Source: Acinetobacter sp. (GTDB lineage: Bacteria > Pseudomonadota > Gammaproteobacteria > Pseudomonadales > Moraxellaceae). From it: 15,498 nucleotides of DNA. Of the stretch, positions 1-6,169 are shown piece after piece. The notes under the pieces were generated by a model. The model was given only the letters and a program-made list of their open reading frames with translations, was not told the origin of the DNA and made no database searches. A program made the position numbers and the translations under genes. The stretch is from NCBI GenBank assembly GCA_030152605.1, contig JASLJB010000023.1:1-15498 (forward strand), in the 5' to 3' direction. How positions within the stretch are numbered: position 1 is the stretch's first letter; each line of letters begins with the position of its first letter.

Positions 1-510
1 TGGTGGATTTTCTACAACTTTGGCCATGCGGCAGGCTTCCATACTTGGATTCCCACCGATGAAGAAATGGATTGGCTCTCTGAGAAATATCCAGACACCT
101 TCGACAAATACTATCGTCCACGTTGGGAAATGGCACGCAAACTCGAAGCTGAAGGCAAACGTTTCTACTCGGATGGCTTACCACAACTGTGTCAGGTTTG
201 TCAGATTCCGATGACCTTTACTGAGATGGAAATCGACCCAACGATGTTTAGTTATCGCGATAGCATCTTTAATGGTGAGCGTTATCACACCTGTTCCGAT
301 GGTTGTCACGACATCTTTGAACGTGAACCAGAAAAATATGCCCAAGCATGGATGCCCGTCAATCAAATCTTACAAGGCAACTGTGGTGGCCCAGACCTCG
401 AAAGCATCTTGCGTGACTACTACAACATGAATGTCGGTGCCGACAATATGGATATCGAAGGTTCGCCCGATCAACAACGTTGGAATAAATGGAAAGGTAA
501 CGCGGGTTAA
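1..510 (+). CDS. dmpN: Phenol hydroxylase P3, large oxygenase (alpha) subunit, C-terminal part
   Basis: This is the last 169 residues of the diiron oxygenase subunit of a multicomponent phenol hydroxylase (DmpN/MopN/MphN family), which hydroxylates phenol to catechol in the cytoplasm. The reading frame is open from base 1 and ends at TAA 508-510. The family is about 510 residues long, so roughly two thirds of the gene, including the ExxH iron-binding helices, lies outside the window. Visible family features are the opening stretch WWIFYNFGHAAGFHTW and two cysteine pairs, LCQVCQ (codons 190-201) and CSDGC (codons 292-306). These pairs match the position of a structural zinc site known in phenol hydroxylase alpha subunits; zinc binding here is inferred. 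The small P4 subunit gene follows after 74 bases. The identification rests on recalled family similarity and on the P4 and P5 genes downstream. Confidence 0.93.
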   Translation, partial: WWIFYNFGHAAGFHTWIPTDEEMDWLSEKYPDTFDKYYRPRWEMARKLEAEGKRFYSDGLPQLCQVCQIPMTFTEMEIDPTMFSYRDSIFNGERYHTCSDGCHDIFEREPEKYAQAWMPVNQILQGNCGGPDLESILRDYYNMNVGADNMDIEGSPDQQRWNKWKGNAG

Positions 511-584
511 GCGCGTTGCAACACCGTAGCGCGAAAAGACACAGACCCAAACATCGCAAAGCCCCCAGATAAAGGAATCATCTC

Positions 585-947
585 ATGGCAGTACGTGCAA
601 TAACTCCAGAATACCGCTTCGCTGCGCGCGATGCACAAAGCAACTATGGCGACAATATTTTGCTGTATATCGGCTGGGATCATCACACCCTATTTTGTTC
701 CGCCAAGGCATTTTTGATTTCGCCTGACGCCACCTTTCAACAACTTCTAGATGAATTGATGCCAGCTGGATTTTCACAACATCCAGAGTTTGCGCAGATT
801 GACTGGAGCAAAACCCAATTCAACCTAGATCGCCAACAAATTCAGCCCCAAGCACAGCAACGCTTGTCTGAGCTGGGTTTTGGCCACAAATCTTTATTAC
901 GCTTTATGACTCCGGGATTGACGGGTTATAACGGCAGCCATGTCTAA
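585..947 (+). CDS. dmpO: Phenol hydroxylase P4, small (gamma) oxygenase subunit
   Basis: This 120-residue protein matches the P4 (DmpO/MopO/MphO) subunit, the gamma component of the (alpha-beta-gamma)2 oxygenase. Family length is about 119 residues, so it is full length. Characteristic segments are the N-terminal MAVRAITPEYRF, the LYIGWDHHTLFCSA stretch and the C-terminal GFGHKSLLRFMTPGLTGYNG. The start at 585 is supported by an AAAGGA ribosome binding site at 571-576, eight bases upstream. It sits between the P3 gene (74-base gap) and the P5 reductase gene (12-base gap), the standard order of these operons. P4 has no known catalytic residues of its own; it is a structural partner of the alpha subunit. 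Confidence 0.92.
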   Translation: MAVRAITPEYRFAARDAQSNYGDNILLYIGWDHHTLFCSAKAFLISPDATFQQLLDELMPAGFSQHPEFAQIDWSKTQFNLDRQQIQPQAQQRLSELGFGHKSLLRFMTPGLTGYNGSHV

Positions 948-959
948 GCGAGGTGCAAC

Positions 960-2021
960 ATGAGTTATCAAGTGACGATTGAACCCCTCGGCACCACGAT
1001 CGAGGTCGAGGATGGCCAAACCATCCTCGATGCCGCATTGCGTCAGGGCGTATGGTTGCCCTTTGCCTGCGGTCATGGCACCTGTGGGACCTGTAAAGTC
1101 CAAGTCACGGAGGGTTTTTTTGACCTCGGTGATGCCTCCCCCTTTGCGCTGATGGACATTGAACGTGAGGAAAATAAAGTTCTCGCCTGCTGCTGCACAC
1201 CCGAATCCGACATGGTGATCGAGGCCGACGTGGATGAAGACCCCGATTTCATGGGTTATTTGATCGAAGATTATCAAGCCAAAGTCATCGAGATCACCGA
1301 CCTATCCCCGACCATCAAAGGTGTGCGCTTGGCACTCGATCGCGGCATGCAGTTCCAAGCCGGTCAATACATCAACCTGCAACTGCCCGGGATTGAAGGC
1401 ACACGTGCATTTTCCATCGCCAACTCACCACGCCAAGATGATGTGCTGGAGCTGCACATCCGCCATGTTCAAGGCGGTGCAGCCACCAGCTATGTGCATC
1501 AACAGCTACAAGTCGGAGAGGAATTGAATGTGTCCGGGCCTTATGGTCAGTTCTTTGTACGTAAGTCCGATGATAAAGACATGATCTTTATTGCCGGCGG
1601 CTCGGGCCTATCTAGTCCGCAATCCATGATCTTGGACTTGCTCGAACAAGATGACACTCGCATCCTGTATCTCTTCCAAGGCGCGCGTGATGTGGCTGAG
1701 TTATATAACAAAGAATTGTTTGAGTCTTGGGTCAAGACCTATCCCAATTTTCGCTATATTCCGGCACTAAATGCCCCCAAAGCTGAGGATCAATGGAACG
1801 GCTTTACCGGTTATGTGCATGAAGCAGTGGCAGATTATTTTGAAAATAAATGCTCAGGTCACAAAGCTTATCTCTGCGGCCCGCCACCGATGATCGATGC
1901 TGCGATCTCAACCCTGATGCAGAGTCGTTTATTTGAGCGCGACATTCATACCGAACGTTTCCTTAGTGCAGCAGATGGCGCCAATCCAGAATCACGTTCT
2001 GCGCTGTTTCGACATATCTAA
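960..2021 (+). CDS. dmpP: Phenol hydroxylase P5, NAD(P)H-dependent ferredoxin/FAD reductase
   Basis: This 353-residue reductase passes electrons from NAD(P)H through FAD and a [2Fe-2S] cluster to the diiron oxygenase (DmpP/MopP/MphP). Three domains are visible in order. A plant-type ferredoxin domain covers residues 1-90, with cluster ligands C37, C42, C45 and C77 (C-x4-C-x2-C-x31-C). An FAD-binding barrel follows, with the RAFS motif at 149-152. A nucleotide-binding domain carries IAGGSGLS at 211-218 and a CGPPPMID motif near 310. Length equals that of known P5 proteins. The ATG at 960 follows an AGGTG ribosome binding site at 951-955. It appears to be the last gene of the operon, because a hairpin terminator starts 21 bases after its stop codon. 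No ferredoxin gene or catechol dioxygenase gene follows. Confidence 0.95.
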   Translation: MSYQVTIEPLGTTIEVEDGQTILDAALRQGVWLPFACGHGTCGTCKVQVTEGFFDLGDASPFALMDIEREENKVLACCCTPESDMVIEADVDEDPDFMGYLIEDYQAKVIEITDLSPTIKGVRLALDRGMQFQAGQYINLQLPGIEGTRAFSIANSPRQDDVLELHIRHVQGGAATSYVHQQLQVGEELNVSGPYGQFFVRKSDDKDMIFIAGGSGLSSPQSMILDLLEQDDTRILYLFQGARDVAELYNKELFESWVKTYPNFRYIPALNAPKAEDQWNGFTGYVHEAVADYFENKCSGHKAYLCGPPPMIDAAISTLMQSRLFERDIHTERFLSAADGANPESRSALFRHI

Positions 2022-2041
2022 ATATCACTTCGACACGCTCT

Positions 2042-2067
2042 AGGCTGCTGAATCAGGCAGCCTTTTG
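2042..2067 (+). terminator. Rho-independent terminator of the phenol hydroxylase operon
   Basis: A perfect 7-bp stem (AGGCTGC at 2042-2048 with GCAGCCT at 2057-2063) closes an 8-base loop and runs into TTTT (2063-2066). The T tract is short, so termination may be incomplete. Its position just after the reductase stop codon supports its role as the operon end. Confidence 0.65.
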
Positions 2068-2153
2068 CATTCGAGCCTGAAAAAGATCTGAGCTAGATAT
2101 TCTGATCTACACGGATTTTTAAATTTTCTATAAAAATATATGCAATCCAAGTT

Positions 2154-2182
2154 TTAAGTTTTTGATTTAATTGAAGTATAAT
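2154..2182 (+). promoter_or_regulatory. Candidate promoter for the 101-aa membrane protein gene
   Basis: A consensus -10 hexamer TATAAT lies at 2177-2182. A weak -35 (TTAAGT, 2154-2159) sits 17 bases upstream. The predicted transcript would begin about 20 bases before the ATG at 2209, a sensible leader length. The poor -35 keeps confidence moderate. Confidence 0.45.
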
Positions 2183-2208
2183 GCGCCAAAATTTAAGAGT
2201 GGATAAGC

Positions 2209-2514
2209 ATGCCCTACATCAAGCGAACAGCGCTGATCTTTGCGGTTTTGACTGGACTGATTGCAGGGATTTATTTTTGGAATGGGCAGCGAGATATTGC
2301 GACGGATCTGAAAAAGAATCGCAACTTAGTCAGTGTGCAAAAATTCTCATTTTTTATGAAAGATACCAAGACCACGCAAATAATTTTACAGGCGCGCGCG
2401 GATGCTAAAGTCACGCGACGTGAATATAATCAAATCCAAGACAGCCATGGCGAATTTCTCGAAGAAATCCAGCGTCAGATCAACGCCAGCAAAAAACAAC
2501 AAGAAACTGAATAA
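2209..2514 (+). CDS. Hypothetical 101-aa single-pass membrane-anchored protein
   Basis: I do not recognise this protein. Residues 1-5 contain a positive charge and are followed by one hydrophobic helix (about 8-24, ending GIYFWNG). The remainder is charged and probably helical, ending in a lysine- and glutamine-rich tail. This suggests a small inner-membrane protein with most of its mass on one side; with one short positive N-terminus the soluble part would be periplasmic, but that is inference. The start at 2209 is preferred over the out-of-frame ATG at 2181 because a consensus -10 box (2177-2182) gives a leader of about 20 bases and GAGTGG precedes the ATG. The gene stands alone, after the phenol hydroxylase terminator, and has no cysteines or obvious enzymatic motif. 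Confidence 0.6.
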   Translation: MPYIKRTALIFAVLTGLIAGIYFWNGQRDIATDLKKNRNLVSVQKFSFFMKDTKTTQIILQARADAKVTRREYNQIQDSHGEFLEEIQRQINASKKQQETE

Positions 2515-2820
2515 CAGATGCGTCCTGTCGCCATCGGCATATACCAGAGATCAATCAAATAAATTTGTGGCTATGCCTGATCCCCGTGATTAAACCGATT
2601 GCAATGTGGTTTTGATGCTTAGGCTATTTTGTTCTCAAACGCTTTGCTTTTAAAAATAAGAGTGATCTCAGTATTTATATTGACTACGCGTCCCATCACG
2701 GGGTGAATAAAAAAACGCCTCAATAAAAACCATACAAAACGGAAGCCTTGCTCTATTTATAAAATAAAAAATTAGGCGAATAATCATGTTACATCAATGT
2801 AACGCATAAGAGAGTAAATC
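2515..2820. other. AT-rich intergenic stretch with inverted repeats
   Basis: No open frame with a convincing ribosome binding site is seen in these 306 bases. It holds a long-range 9-bp complementary pair (CCCCGTGAT 2582-2590 with ATCACGGGG 2695-2703), an imperfect stem around GGCATA 2536-2541 and TATGCC 2572-2577, and the 16-bp palindromic element at 2788-2803. A small RNA cannot be excluded, but I see no clear promoter-terminator pair. Confidence 0.5.
2788..2803. repeat. Inverted repeat just upstream of the 27-aa peptide gene
   Basis: Two perfect 7-bp arms, GTTACAT (2788-2794) and ATGTAAC (2797-2803), are separated by two bases. The element ends five bases before the ribosome binding site of the small gene starting at 2821. 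It could be a regulator-binding site or an mRNA hairpin in the leader. Which of these it is cannot be told from sequence. Confidence 0.6.
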
Positions 2821-2904
2821 ATGGCAAAACCACCGAATGCGCCAAGTACCACCGGCAATCCTTCAGGGAAAGGAAGAGGAAATAACAAGCCGCGCAACAA
2901 GTAA
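2821..2904 (+). CDS. Small 27-aa proline/glycine/asparagine-rich peptide
   Basis: The frame from ATG 2821 to TAA 2902-2904 encodes 27 residues beginning MAKPPNAPSTTGNPSGKG and ending in a basic Asn/Arg/Lys-rich tail. It is supported by a strong ribosome binding site (AAGAGAG, 2808-2814) at six bases from the ATG. The product has no hydrophobic segment and no cysteine, and it should be disordered and positively charged. I have an impression that similar very short peptides with a KPPNAPSTTGNPSG core occur in Acinetobacter genomes, but I cannot verify this here. No function is known to me. A palindrome lies immediately upstream and a hairpin (2926-2954) immediately downstream, so it may form its own short transcription unit. 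Confidence 0.6.
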   Translation: MAKPPNAPSTTGNPSGKGRGNNKPRNK

Positions 2905-2925
2905 AATTATTCATTCTATCGGGAG

Positions 2926-2954
2926 TCAGGAGGTGAATTTCATTGACCTTCTGA
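2926..2954 (+). terminator. Hairpin downstream of the 27-aa peptide gene, possible weak terminator
   Basis: Positions 2926-2934 pair with 2946-2954 over nine bases (one G-U), continued by two more pairs after a G-G mismatch, around a five-base loop. No T tract follows. It could mark the end of the small transcript or merely stabilise it. Confidence 0.3.
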
Positions 2955-3048
2955 TTGAATTGCGCTGATGTTATTAGGGTCTGTTGAGTTTCATCATTCC
3001 AATTCAATCGCCCGCTGCACTGCGTTTATAATACTTAAGATACTTAGG

Positions 3049-3792
3049 CTATTTACAAGTTTGACGCTCTACCAATCCCAGCATTGGCCCCATACGATAG
3101 CGGGCATCATGACGATTCAGTGCCTGCGAATAAATACTCGAAATCGAACCATCTAAATATAGCGCATCCTGCACATTCAAACTCTGCTTGAAAAACTGTG
3201 CAAAATCGTAGAAGTTCACCTTGCTGCGACTCATAACAAAATACAGCTGATTGTTTTTAATCCCCACCCCATTACGAATCTTGAGCGAATCAGAATCCGC
3301 TATAAACTGCGGATTAATCACGCCCTGCGTGACCAACATCGGCCCAGATTGCGTGGCATATTGCGCTTTGAATGGCGACTTTTCATACTGGGCCGTGGTT
3401 TGAATCACGGCTTTCTGGCTATTCCATGCCAGCACCCCATTCGGTTGCATAAAGAAATTGCCCCAACCCGTTGCGGTATTTAATGCCTGAATTTTCCGGC
3501 CCTGCTCAATATACAAACCCACGGGTGAATAATCGGCATGATACATACCTGCATTCATCGCAAAGACTAAACTTTCACAGGGCTGTAGCATATTCGATAT
3601 CGCTGAGAATGATTTTAAACTGCGTTGTTGCCCATCTTTTAAAAACAACTTCAGATCTTTAAATTGATCGACTCGAAACACATCATATACCTGCTGATCA
3701 CGTTGCTTATACTGATGTGTGAGTGCTGCAAATACTGGGGTTGCCAGTGCAACGCTGGCACAGAGAAGTGCTAATTTAACGCGTCTCTTCAT
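3049..3792 (-). CDS. Exported phosphodiester glycosidase family protein (DUF2233/NAGPA-like)
   Basis: This protein of about 247 residues belongs to the phosphodiester glycosidase (NAGPA, DUF2233, YigE-like) family, whose mammalian member removes N-acetylglucosamine from a phosphodiester. The bacterial substrate is unknown. A signal peptide is clear: a basic MKRR start, a hydrophobic core, and the likely cleavage site TPVFA-AL, so it acts outside the cytoplasm. Family signatures are FAMNAGMYHADYSPVGLY, the QSGPMLV segment, RNGVGI and, near the C-terminus, the YLDGSISSIY motif. The ATG at 3792-3790 is preferred to an in-frame TTG six bases upstream. The gene is divergent from the LRAT-domain gene starting at 3977. 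Family membership is secure; the enzymatic role is not. Confidence 0.88.
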   Translation of the reverse strand: MKRRVKLALLCASVALATPVFAALTHQYKQRDQQVYDVFRVDQFKDLKLFLKDGQQRSLKSFSAISNMLQPCESLVFAMNAGMYHADYSPVGLYIEQGRKIQALNTATGWGNFFMQPNGVLAWNSQKAVIQTTAQYEKSPFKAQYATQSGPMLVTQGVINPQFIADSDSLKIRNGVGIKNNQLYFVMSRSKVNFYDFAQFFKQSLNVQDALYLDGSISSIYSQALNRHDARYRMGPMLGLVERQTCK

Positions 3793-3861
3793 GATCAATT
3801 GGCCTGTATGGGTTAGGATACTGCCGCTAGCTTAACTAAAAACAGATCCCGATGTCGAAAA

Positions 3862-3898
3862 GTGCTGCGCCAATCGAAGCGCCTCTGCACCGCAGCAC
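3862..3898. repeat. 8-bp inverted repeat between divergent genes
   Basis: GTGCTGCG (3862-3869) and CGCAGCAC (3891-3898) are perfect inverted repeats separated by 21 bases. The right arm lies where the -35 element for the TATAAT box at 3916-3921 would be. The arrangement suits a shared operator for the two divergent genes, or a transcribed hairpin. The T-rich stretch after it (3906-3912) could also give weak termination. Confidence 0.5.
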
Positions 3899-3915
3899 AG
3901 TTGATATTTTTTAGG

Positions 3916-3921
3916 TATAAT
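3916..3921 (+). promoter_or_regulatory. Candidate -10 box for the LRAT-domain gene
   Basis: A consensus TATAAT lies 55 bases before the ATG at 3977. The -35 at 17-bp spacing (CAGCAC, 3893-3898) is poor and falls inside the right arm of the inverted repeat. This would suit an activated or regulated promoter. Confidence 0.4.
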
Positions 3922-3976
3922 CTAGCCTATTTCAATAAAAACAGAACCCAGTAGCGTTTATTGGACCGATGCCAAC

Positions 3977-4519
3977 ATGCAGAATAGATTGAAAAAGTAC
4001 CCACTTGGTGCTCATCTTATTGTTAAAAATTTTGGTTATAGCCATCATGGTATTTATGCAGGAAAAGGCCGTGTCATCCACTACTCTGGATTAGCGCATT
4101 TTTTTAAAAAGAAACCGATCGAGACCACCTCACTAGAGAGTTTCTCGCGCGGTCGTCGCATTTCAATTCGTGGCTATAGCCAACCTAAATATAAAGGCCG
4201 TTTGGTGGTTCGGCGTATGCGTAGTCGCATGCATGAAAATAACTATCACCTGATTTTAAATAACTGCGAACATTTATGCAGCTGGGCGATTACCGGAATT
4301 GAAAGTAGCCCGCAAGTGGTGAAAATGATGAATCGTTTAACCACCATTGGTTATCTGAGTTCGATTATCTCCTATATGAATAGCTTATTTTTAACTGTTG
4401 CCACCACCTGCTTTGCCATCGTGATTTATATTAAAGTCAAATTACGCAGCAGAGCAAAAATGAAATTCTCGCCCTATGTCAGTATTAAAAACACGCAAAA
4501 GAAAATCAATAAAGACTAA
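3977..4519 (+). CDS. LRAT-domain (NlpC/P60-superfamily) cysteine acyltransferase/hydrolase with C-terminal membrane helix
   Basis: This 180-residue protein carries the lecithin:retinol acyltransferase (LRAT/H-REV107) fold. The visible motifs are GAHLIVKNFGYSHHGIYAG (residues 11-29), VIHYSGL (33-39) and NNCEHLCSWA (95-104). By family comparison the catalytic residues are H24, H35 and C97. The two histidines are spaced as in human HRASLS/PLAAT enzymes, which transfer or hydrolyse acyl chains of phospholipids via an acyl-cysteine. A hydrophobic stretch at about 125-150 followed by basic residues predicts a C-terminal membrane anchor, also a feature of the eukaryotic enzymes. There is no signal peptide. 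The gene is divergent from the exported glycosidase gene. The ribosome binding site is weak. The bacterial substrate is unknown. Confidence 0.82.
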   Translation: MQNRLKKYPLGAHLIVKNFGYSHHGIYAGKGRVIHYSGLAHFFKKKPIETTSLESFSRGRRISIRGYSQPKYKGRLVVRRMRSRMHENNYHLILNNCEHLCSWAITGIESSPQVVKMMNRLTTIGYLSSIISYMNSLFLTVATTCFAIVIYIKVKLRSRAKMKFSPYVSIKNTQKKINKD

Positions 4520-4557
4520 AGCCTATTCAGCACCTAAAGTAATACTGCGAAATAAAA

Positions 4558-4590
4558 ATGCCTGAGCAAGGGGCATATTTATTCCATTTT
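4558..4590 (+). terminator. Weak hairpin after the LRAT gene, possible terminator
   Basis: ATGCC (4558-4562) pairs with GGCAT (4572-4576), extended by one G-U pair, and is followed by the T-rich segment 4578-4590. The stem is only five to six base pairs, so the call is tentative. Confidence 0.3.
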
Positions 4591-4605
4591 GTTTATTCCA
4601 TTTTG
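4578..4605. repeat. 14-bp perfect tandem duplication
   Basis: The unit TTTATTCCATTTTG occurs twice head to tail (4578-4591 and 4592-4605) in the gap between the LRAT gene and queG. It looks like a slippage duplication. It lies 94 bases before the queG ATG and might change promoter spacing there. Confidence 0.9.
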
Positions 4606-4698
4606 AGTGAATGATCAACAAAGCCACCGCAGCGCTGCTGCACCCGAATCAGAATCTGTTAAACTCAGCAATGCTTTAGCTCTTAGCGCAAGACCACC

Positions 4699-5892
4699 AT
4701 GCCCGCGAACACCTCCTTCTCCAAAAAAGATCTCGCTGCAACAACGACGAATACATCGATGGCTCCAGTCGATGCTGATCTCACTGCAGCGGCTGATCTC
4801 AGCCTCGATCAGCCGGCACAACTCAAGGCATGGATTAAGGCGCAAGCACTCGCATTGGGTTTTGCCGACTGTGTGATTGCACGGCCCGACAGCCAAGCAG
4901 AATTGGCACGTTTCAAAGAGTATTTGGCACGCGGCTATCATGGCGACATGAAATACCTAGAGGAAAACCTCGACAAGCGCGCAGATCCCACACTGCTTGT
5001 GCCGGGCACACGCAGCATTATTTGTGTGCGCATGGATTATCTGGTCGAATCTCCAAAACCGCGCTATATCCCGCATGCGCCGAACAACGCCATCATTGCA
5101 CGTTATGCCCGAGGTCGGGATTATCATAAAACCATGCGTGGCCGTTTAAAAACATTGGGCAATATTATCAAGGCCAAGGTTGGTGAATTTGAATCGCGCC
5201 CCTTTGCAGACTCTGCCCCGATCTTTGAAAAGTCTTTGGCTGAAAGTGCGGGCATGGGCTGGACAGGCAAACATACCTTATTGATCCATAAAAAGTCTGG
5301 CTCTTTCTTTGTCTTGGGTGAACTGTTCACCTCCCTAGACTTACCATTTGACCAGCCTGCGAGCTCACATTGTGGCTCGTGTAGCGCTTGTATCGACATC
5401 TGCCCCACGCAGGCCATTGTCGAGCCCTATATGTTGGATGCGCGCAAATGTATCGCCTACCTGACGATTGAATTTAAAGGCATTATTCCGATTGAATATC
5501 GCCAAGCCATCGGCAATCGTATTTTTGGTTGCGATGACTGCCAACTGATCTGCCCGTGGAATCGATTCGCGAAAAAGACCAGCATTGAGGATTTTTATCC
5601 GCGCCATCAATTGGATCAAGTGACCCTACTCGATCTTTGGCGCTGGGATGAGGAGACCTTTTTGGAACGTACCCAAGGCAGTCCGATTCGCCGCACTGGC
5701 TTCCAAAGCTTTATGCGCAATATTGCCATCGGTTTGGGCAATGCGCCCTACGCTGAACAGATCATGGCCGCCTTAGAACAGGGCCTTGCTGTGCATGATG
5801 ACGTGGTCAATGTGCATATTGAGTGGGCGATTCAACAACAGTTGCAAAAAGCGAAAACCGCTGCGTCCCTGATCCAAAGCCAACAAATCTAG
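4699..5892 (+). CDS. queG: Epoxyqueuosine reductase
   Basis: QueG reduces epoxyqueuosine to queuosine at the wobble base of GUN-anticodon tRNAs, using cobalamin and two [4Fe-4S] clusters in the cytoplasm. The protein has 397 residues. The ferredoxin-like part contains CGSCSACIDICP with C225, C228, C231 and C235, then C251 in RKCIAYLT, and C278, C281 and C285 in GCDDCQLICPWN. These are the eight cluster cysteines of the family. D171 in PFADSAP matches the conserved proton-donor aspartate. The family is usually about 350-380 residues, and here the first 35-40 residues are a Thr/Ala-rich extension before the conserved start near LKAWIKAQALALGF. No ribosome binding site is obvious before ATG 4699 or before the internal ATG at 4759, so the true start is uncertain. 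The gene appears monocistronic. Confidence 0.95.
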   Translation: MPANTSFSKKDLAATTTNTSMAPVDADLTAAADLSLDQPAQLKAWIKAQALALGFADCVIARPDSQAELARFKEYLARGYHGDMKYLEENLDKRADPTLLVPGTRSIICVRMDYLVESPKPRYIPHAPNNAIIARYARGRDYHKTMRGRLKTLGNIIKAKVGEFESRPFADSAPIFEKSLAESAGMGWTGKHTLLIHKKSGSFFVLGELFTSLDLPFDQPASSHCGSCSACIDICPTQAIVEPYMLDARKCIAYLTIEFKGIIPIEYRQAIGNRIFGCDDCQLICPWNRFAKKTSIEDFYPRHQLDQVTLLDLWRWDEETFLERTQGSPIRRTGFQSFMRNIAIGLGNAPYAEQIMAALEQGLAVHDDVVNVHIEWAIQQQLQKAKTAASLIQSQQI

Positions 5893-6169
5893 TCAAATCT
5901 TGGCTATTCACTCAGTGTTTAGTCGCAAAGTTTCCAGCACGCGCACCTGAGATCTGTTTGGCTGAAATCGTAGAGATCAAATATTACAAATAACTTTGCA
6001 GTGAACATGCACATCTGCTGATAAATTCAGCATCGCGACGCCTGTGATTAATTTTCAATTAAATACTACAAGTTCATAGTGATAACTTGTCTATTTTGAA
6101 CTTTTTGACCCTTTTCAGTTTTGATAATTCATGTATGATCGAGTCAGTTTGAAGATAAATGGATAAAAT
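5893..6169. other. queG-bioB intergenic region with an inverted repeat
   Basis: No gene is seen here. TGCTGA (6016-6021) and TCAGCA (6027-6032) form a perfect inverted repeat with a five-base spacer. Nearer bioB are a TTGACC at 6105-6110 and a TATGAT at 6134-6139, but their spacing of 23 bases is too long for a standard promoter. I could not identify a convincing BirA operator or a queG terminator. Confidence 0.45.

Noticed and set aside
511..584. GC-rich intercistronic segment with a GTTGCAAC palindrome and GCGC arms between P3 and P4
   Set aside because: The arms are very short and the gap lies inside one operon; nothing supports a separate feature.
897..1277. 126-aa reverse ORF antisense to the phenol hydroxylase reductase gene
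   Set aside because: It lies wholly opposite a clearly coding frame with complete reductase motifs and has no recognisable domain; it is a shadow of GC-rich codon use.
2181..2408. 75-aa + ORF starting at the promoter of the 101-aa gene
   Set aside because: Its ATG overlaps the TATAAT box and would have no leader; the 101-aa frame with a membrane segment explains the region better.
2977..3010. GGGTCTGTTGAGTTT, which resembles the end of some insertion sequences
   Set aside because: No matching inverted end, target duplication or transposase fragment is visible nearby.
2968..3156. 62-aa + ORF running into the 3' end of the glycosidase gene
   Set aside because: No ribosome binding site precedes it and half of it is antisense to a well-supported gene.
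4615..4941. 108-aa reverse ORF opposite the start of queG, and the overlapping + ORF at 4607-4876
   Set aside because: Both are Cys/Ser/Arg-rich or low-complexity products of alternative frames over queG and its upstream region, with no ribosome binding site.
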